From contig URMA01000100.1 of the NCBI GenBank assembly GCA_900548875.1, forward strand, positions 1-10,006: DNA of 10,006 nt. Direction: 5' to 3'. Origin of the DNA: an uncultured Porphyromonadaceae bacterium. GTDB lineage: Bacteria > Bacteroidota > Bacteroidia > Bacteroidales > Muribaculaceae. Positions 7,010 through 10,006 of the stretch are shown piece by piece. The notes under the pieces were generated by a model. The model worked only from the letters and a program-made list of their open reading frames with translations, searched no databases and was not told where the DNA came from. Each line of letters starts with the position of its first letter. Within the stretch, counting starts at the first letter, position 1. The position numbers were made by a program, and so were the translations under genes.

Positions 7010-7783
7010 ATGAAAAACATTCTATTACTAATGATTGCACTGTTGTCAACAGGAACTGCTACCATCGCACAGGAAAAAGTAGTAAATGAAAATGCAGATA
7101 CACTCTCATTTCATGATATTAGGAGAACTGATGTAAATGATTTACCGATGCTTCCTGACATGATGCGTATACGTTTAGAAGTTAGCGGAGGTATTAATGC
7201 GTTAGATGCTTCAAATGTATACCAACCGATTAAACCGGAAGGCAGTTTTGGTATACTTATTAATCGCAATGTAAGTTGGTCACTATGGGAAACTGGTTTG
7301 CGTTGGAATTGGAGACAATACAATTTGAAAGGATTTATACCTCAATATGCACCAGAGACAACTAAACTTGAGACTTTTACAAACACGCTTGAAATTCCTT
7401 TTACGATAGGGGCCCTATTACGAGAAAACAGTAATATACAATATGCGTTAAAAATGGGAATCTATTTGGAAGCGGGACTATTTGGAAATGGAACATTGTA
7501 TAAAATAGATAAAACTGGTGCAGTTACACAACAAAAAATTGACAATGTTTATAAAGACCTTCTCAATTTTACACCATTCCAACGTTTTGACATTGGCGGC
7601 CGTCTCGGAATAGATGTATATGTTAAAGACTGGAAATTTGGGTTCGAATATACCCATGGGTGGAGAGATATTCATACTGGGTATGACCGCCATATAAAAA
7701 ACAAAAATTTCAATCTTTCTATCGGCTATATAATTAGAAAGAAGATACATAAAAAAACGTCGAACGTATTTATAGTTTACTAA
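7010..7783 (+). CDS. PorT-like outer-membrane beta-barrel protein
   Basis: A 257-residue secreted protein. The N-terminus is a signal peptide (MKN, hydrophobic 4-19, probable cleavage near TIAQ at residues 18-21). The rest alternates polar and hydrophobic residues in short Gly/aromatic-rich strands, for example LEVSGGINAL (56-65), SFGILINRNVSW (79-90), KMGIYLEAGLFGNG (148-161), FDIGGRLGIDVYV (193-205), WKFGFEYTHGW (208-218) and FNLSIGYII (234-242). The order TLEIPFTIGAL, then a Gly-rich strand, then FDIGGRLG resembles the PorT-type outer-membrane barrel domain common in Bacteroidetes, so it should sit in the outer membrane; no precise role can be assigned. Base composition is very AT-rich (hand count about 27% GC at 7501-7560), unlike the conserved genes in the window, which suggests acquisition or a fast-evolving accessory gene. 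It stands alone behind a terminator, with a possible promoter at 6961. Confidence 0.75.
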   Translation: MKNILLLMIALLSTGTATIAQEKVVNENADTLSFHDIRRTDVNDLPMLPDMMRIRLEVSGGINALDASNVYQPIKPEGSFGILINRNVSWSLWETGLRWNWRQYNLKGFIPQYAPETTKLETFTNTLEIPFTIGALLRENSNIQYALKMGIYLEAGLFGNGTLYKIDKTGAVTQQKIDNVYKDLLNFTPFQRFDIGGRLGIDVYVKDWKFGFEYTHGWRDIHTGYDRHIKNKNFNLSIGYIIRKKIHKKTSNVFIVY

Positions 7784-7791
7784 GCATTTAA

Positions 7792-8052
7792 TTGAATTAT
7801 AATAGGTTAATTAAAGAATTCCATAGTGAGTTCTCAAAGCATTCGGCAAGAACGGAATCGGCATCGCCCGACGACCGCTATACGTTTGTGGTGTTCGACC
7901 GCAAGAACGGCAAGAAAACGGAAATGCTCCTCCCCGTGTACGACGTTCTGACGATTCTCGGCAGAGGTCTGAAAAGCGAAAACGGCACTGTGAAGCCGTT
8001 TATGCTTCTCCGCGACAAGGACTACAACTGCTTCGTAAGAATGTTTAAATAA
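7792..8052 (+). CDS. Small unrecognised ORF with TTG start, possibly a gene remnant
   Basis: An 86-codon open frame. An in-frame TAA sits immediately upstream (7789-7791), and the first possible start is TTG at 7792; the first in-frame ATG is not until 7924. The protein looks soluble and charged, with the better-looking part from about residue 24 (DDRYTFVVFDRKNGKK, LLPVYDVLTILGRGL, FMLLRDKDYNCFVRMFK). I do not recognise it. Composition shifts inside the frame: the first ~45 bases are AT-rich like the barrel gene before it, while the rest is GC-rich (about 57% GC by hand at 7861-7920) like the core genes. It could be a real small gene using TTG 8 nt after the barrel stop, or the 3' end of an older gene cut off when the AT-rich segment arrived. 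A hairpin follows at 8128-8163. Confidence 0.4.
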   Translation: MNYNRLIKEFHSEFSKHSARTESASPDDRYTFVVFDRKNGKKTEMLLPVYDVLTILGRGLKSENGTVKPFMLLRDKDYNCFVRMFK

Positions 8053-8127
8053 CCATGAATGCACTTTGGCTGTGCTGCATTTAGTAATGTTTTCAAACGA
8101 TGTGATTGAAATTTAAAGATAAGTTGC

Positions 8128-8163
8128 AGCGGCAAGGGGAATTGGGAAATTGCCCTTGCCGCT
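8128..8163 (+). terminator. Hairpin after the small ORF, possible terminator
   Basis: A perfect 11-bp GC-rich stem (AGCGGCAAGGG at 8128-8138 with CCCTTGCCGCT at 8153-8163) continues past one G/G mismatch with four A/T pairs (8140-8143 with 8148-8151). No T tract follows, so it may be a transcript-stabilising hairpin or a factor-assisted terminator instead of a classic intrinsic one. Confidence 0.45.
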
Positions 8164-8172
8164 AATTCCGTG

Positions 8173-8373
8173 TTCTTCTTTCGGAGAAATTTATTTTTGA
8201 CAGAAGAACAGAAGTTATCCTATTTGTTACCCTAAAACGGCTGATAATTCTAACCAATAACCCCCAATATATTCTTTTCCTGAAACATAAATATAAGATA
8301 GTCACTGCTTTAGTCTGTGCTCACCTTTGCGGAGGACTCCCCTTGACAACGCCCTCAAAATTATGTCTTTATG
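8173..8373. repeat. Tandem repeat unit A (201 bp)
   Basis: The first and most diverged of the tandem units. It opens with TTCTTCTTTC, then a T-rich loop and GACAGAAGAAC; the hairpin has one mismatch compared with units B and C. It lacks an ~8-base ACAAGAAC segment that B and C have after the hairpin. The second half, from about CTGAAACATAAATATAAGATA through GCGGAGGACTCCCC to AAAATTATGTCTT, is nearly identical to unit B. Confidence 0.85.
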
Positions 8374-8578
8374 TTCTTCTGTCTGAATTTTTTTGACAGA
8401 AGAACACAAGAACAGAAGTTGTCTTGTTTGTCATCCAAAAACAGCTGACAACTCTAACCTATAGCCCAAAATATATTCTTTTGTCTGAAACACAAATATA
8501 AGATAATCACTGCGTTATCCTGTGCTCACCTTAGCGGAGGACTCCCCTTGACAACGCCCTCAAAATTATGTCTTTGTG
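8374..8578. repeat. Tandem repeat unit B (205 bp)
   Basis: A full unit. The perfect inverted repeat GTTCTTCTGTC (8373-8383) / GACAGAAGAAC (8395-8405) encloses an 11-base loop ending in seven T residues. It is followed by AACAGAAGTTGTC, the CTGAAACACAAATATAAG block, and GCGGAGGACTCCCC (about 8534-8547). No start codon with a sustained frame lies in it. Confidence 0.9.
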
Positions 8579-8722
8579 TTCTTCTGTCTGAATTTTTTTA
8601 ACAGAAGAACACAAGAACAGAAGTTGTCCTGTTTGTCACCCCAAAAACAGCTGATAACCCTAACCTATAACCTCTAAACCATAACCCAAAATATGTCTTT
8701 CTGTTCTTTTGTCTGGAAAATT
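8579..8722. repeat. Tandem repeat unit C (internally deleted) and start of unit D
   Basis: The first ~95 bases closely follow unit B and include a longer perfect inverted repeat, TTGTGTTCTTCTGT (8574-8587) with ACAGAAGAACACAA (8601-8614). The unit then jumps from AACCCAAAATAT to GTCTTTCTGTTC, missing about 80 bases found in A and B (the GGAGGACTCC block). A fourth unit begins at 8704 (TTCTTTTGTCTGG) but ends within about 19 bases. Confidence 0.8.
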
Positions 8723-8726
8723 CTCT

Positions 8727-8754
8727 AACGGTTTACGGATTACCGTTTACCGTT
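8727..8754. repeat. Imperfect hairpin beside the repeat array
   Basis: AACGGT (8727-8732) pairs with ACCGTT (8749-8754) and ACGG (8735-8738) with CCGT (8743-8746), separated by a symmetric TT/TT internal mismatch and closed by a 4-base loop. It borders the end of the tandem array. Function unknown; no T tract of note follows. Confidence 0.5.
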
Positions 8755-8830
8755 TTACTGAACCTTGCTAACCTCTAATTTGTATCTATCCCTAGATAAT
8801 AAATGGGCGGAAAGTTTGATTTTGTTCAAT

Positions 8831-8838
8831 TATTTTTG
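8831..8838 (+). promoter_or_regulatory. Candidate -7 box for the VanZ / TamB-like pair
   Basis: TATTTTTG fits TAnnTTTG and lies 26 nt before the ATG at 8865. The nearest upstream TTTG (8815-8818) is too close to be a normal -33 box, and the region is generally T-rich, so this could be chance. Confidence 0.35.
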
Positions 8839-8864
8839 TTACTTTACAAGTAAATTAAAGAGAA

Positions 8865-9260
8865 ATGAAATTTTTATACAAAATACCCCGTAATCTGTTG
8901 AGTTTTGTGGTGACGGCTGTAGTGCTTTATCTGACGTTGTCGCCCAATGTTGGGGCAGGGAGTCGTTTGTTTTCGTTTCCCGGTGCTGATAAAGTGGTTC
9001 ATGGCCTGATGTTTTTTGCCGTGGCGTTTTGCTATTATCTGGATTTCGGACGTTCAGAGAAGTATGCCAACCGTCAGTCATTGCTGTTTATTACTTTCGG
9101 TTTGTCGTTGGCATTGGGCTGTATTACTGAAGAATTGCAGACAATGATGAAAATGGGGCGTACAGGTGATATCTATGATTTGTTGGCCGACTGTGCAGGC
9201 ATTTTGGTCGGTTTGCTGATGGCTCGCTCGCTGTTGTTCAAGGACGACAAGAACGTATAG
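8865..9260 (+). CDS. VanZ-family membrane protein
   Basis: A 131-residue inner-membrane protein with four likely helices: about 9-26, 44-60, 71-88 and 105-122. It shows the VanZ-family pattern: DKVVHGLMFFAVAF (42-55) after TM1, GCITEELQ (85-92) at the end of the third helix, and the RTGDIYDLLADCAG segment (99-112) leading into the last helix. VanZ is named for low-level teicoplanin resistance, but most Bacteroidetes family members are standalone genes of unknown biochemical role, so no resistance is implied. Its stop is followed after a single base by the ATG of the TamB-like gene, so the two form an operon and may act together at the envelope. Confidence 0.85.
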   Translation: MKFLYKIPRNLLSFVVTAVVLYLTLSPNVGAGSRLFSFPGADKVVHGLMFFAVAFCYYLDFGRSEKYANRQSLLFITFGLSLALGCITEELQTMMKMGRTGDIYDLLADCAGILVGLLMARSLLFKDDKNV

Positions 9261-9261
9261 A

Positions 9262-10006
9262 ATGGAAGAAGAACACAAGGAAGAAATAAAGAAAAAGCCT
9301 CGCAGGCGTTTCCGTTTTCGGAAAGTTCTGAAATGGGTAGGATTAGGGCTGGTGGTGGTAATGTTGCTGCCATTCCTGCTTTATGTGCCTTCGATTCAGA
9401 ATGCGGTGAAGGACCTCGTTTCCGAAAAAGTGTCGGAAGCGACGGGGCTTGACATTTTCATCGGTCGCTTTATGCTAAAATTTCCGTTGCGGGTGGCTGT
9501 CGACGATTTTCTGGTGCTCGACGAGCATGCCGACACGATGGTGGCGGGCAAGGCTCTGGAATTGAACGTGAAAATACTTCCTGTTTTCCGTGGAAGGGTT
9601 GTCGTCGGCAATCTTTCACTTGACAATGCAACCTATCGGATGGTCAGTTCCGACTCGTCGATGGTGCTTTCTGCCCGGCTGCGGCGTTTTGAACTGGGAA
9701 GGAGCAGTGTCGTGCTGCTGGCGAGTCAGATAGATTTGTCGGAAGCGGAACTCGACGGTGCCGATGTGACGATAGCCATGGACGTGCGCAAGTCGAAACC
9801 TGCGCCTCCCGACACTTCTGCCGCCTCTCCGTGGCTGATTAATCTGAAACAGTTAAAACTGAATGACATACGTTATCGCATGGCGATGATGCCGACAATC
9901 GACAGTCTGGATGCGCATATCCCTCAGGCCGAACTGCGGGATTTGGCATTGAACATGAGTACTTCGATGGTGAAGGTGGGAGGGCTGACGGTCGACAAAC
10001 TGGCGG
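9262..10006 (+). CDS. TamB/AsmA-like envelope protein, N-terminal part (runs off the window)
   Basis: The frame is open from ATG at 9262 to the window edge (248 codons visible). The N-terminus is acidic then strongly basic (KKKPRRRFRFRK, residues 11-22), followed by one membrane helix at about 25-43, placing the body in the periplasm. After it comes AVKDLVSEKVSEATGLDIFIGR (about 50-71; GLDIFIGR is the telling part) and beta-rich text such as FRGRVVVGNLSLDNATYRM (113-131, central part VVVGNLSLDNA), the repeating pattern of AsmA/TamB proteins. Bacteroidetes members are usually very long (often over 1,300 residues) with a C-terminal TamB domain; that end is outside the window. Family members bridge inner and outer membranes and are tied to outer-membrane protein assembly or phospholipid transport. 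The SAM-like mid-region is not visible, so AsmA versus TamB is inferred from Bacteroidetes context. Confidence 0.8.
   Translation, partial: MEEEHKEEIKKKPRRRFRFRKVLKWVGLGLVVVMLLPFLLYVPSIQNAVKDLVSEKVSEATGLDIFIGRFMLKFPLRVAVDDFLVLDEHADTMVAGKALELNVKILPVFRGRVVVGNLSLDNATYRMVSSDSSMVLSARLRRFELGRSSVVLLASQIDLSEAELDGADVTIAMDVRKSKPAPPDTSAASPWLINLKQLKLNDIRYRMAMMPTIDSLDAHIPQAELRDLALNMSTSMVKVGGLTVDKLA

Larger units (their letters stand above)
8053..8864. other. Long non-coding stretch, mostly tandem repeat array
   Basis: I see no convincing gene on either strand in these 812 bases: stops are frequent and the longest frames are short. The content, in order, is the hairpin at 8128-8163, a tandem repeat array from 8173 to about 8722, a second imperfect hairpin at 8727-8754 and a weak promoter candidate for the VanZ gene. 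Confidence 0.8.

Noticed and set aside
8173..8722. CRISPR array
   Set aside because: The repeats are ~205 bp, contiguous and diverged, with no short constant repeat alternating with unique spacers and no cas genes nearby.
8053..8864. Insertion sequence or MITE
   Set aside because: There is no transposase frame, no pair of terminal inverted repeats bounding the whole region and no target-site duplication that I could find; the inverted repeats are internal to each tandem unit.

Overview
The window looks like chromosome from a member of the Bacteroidales (Bacteroides/Prevotella-like). The evidence is the set of proteins: a FolP/CdaA gene pair, a TPR lipoprotein with a cytoplasmic LuxR-like helix-turn-helix, a PorT-type outer-membrane barrel and a TamB-like protein. 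In addition, several gene starts are preceded by the Bacteroidetes -7 promoter box TAnnTTTG, and Shine-Dalgarno sequences are mostly absent. The genus cannot be fixed from the sequence alone.

Layout. Positions 1-154 hold the 3' end of a fructose-6-phosphate aldolase/small transaldolase gene on the plus strand, followed by a hairpin terminator at 177-211 that can serve both converging transcription units. From 4910 down to 240 there is a minus-strand block. In transcription order it holds a neurotransmitter:sodium symporter (NSS-2), a 78-residue single-span membrane protein, a second NSS symporter (NSS-1), dihydropteroate synthase (folP) and diadenylate cyclase (cdaA). The first three genes are tightly packed (13-nt gap, then a 4-nt ATGA overlap). 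folP follows after 56 nt, and folP and cdaA overlap by 17 nt. The block may be one operon. A divergent promoter region (4911-5179) separates it from a plus-strand TPR/HTH membrane regulator (5180-6862), which ends at a strong intrinsic terminator.

A second, more accessory-looking section follows. It has an AT-rich PorT-like outer-membrane barrel gene (7010-7783), a small unrecognised ORF that can only start at TTG (7792-8052), and about 800 bp without convincing genes (8053-8864). That non-coding stretch is mostly a tandem array of ~205-bp repeat units, each opening with a perfect or near-perfect hairpin. The window closes with a VanZ-family membrane protein (8865-9260), followed one base later by the start of a large TamB/AsmA-like envelope protein that runs off the edge.

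How the genes may work together: the minus-strand block combines Na+-coupled amino-acid-type uptake, folate synthesis and c-di-AMP synthesis. The first link is suggested only by spacing; the folP-cdaA link is supported by overlap. The TPR regulator has the architecture of a protein that senses something in the periplasm and acts on DNA in the cytoplasm; its target is unknown. The points most worth following are the NSS/small-protein/NSS cassette, the altered Na1 site in NSS-2, the tandem hairpin repeats, and the composition breaks around the regulator and the barrel gene. I found no CRISPR, transposase, tRNA or rRNA.
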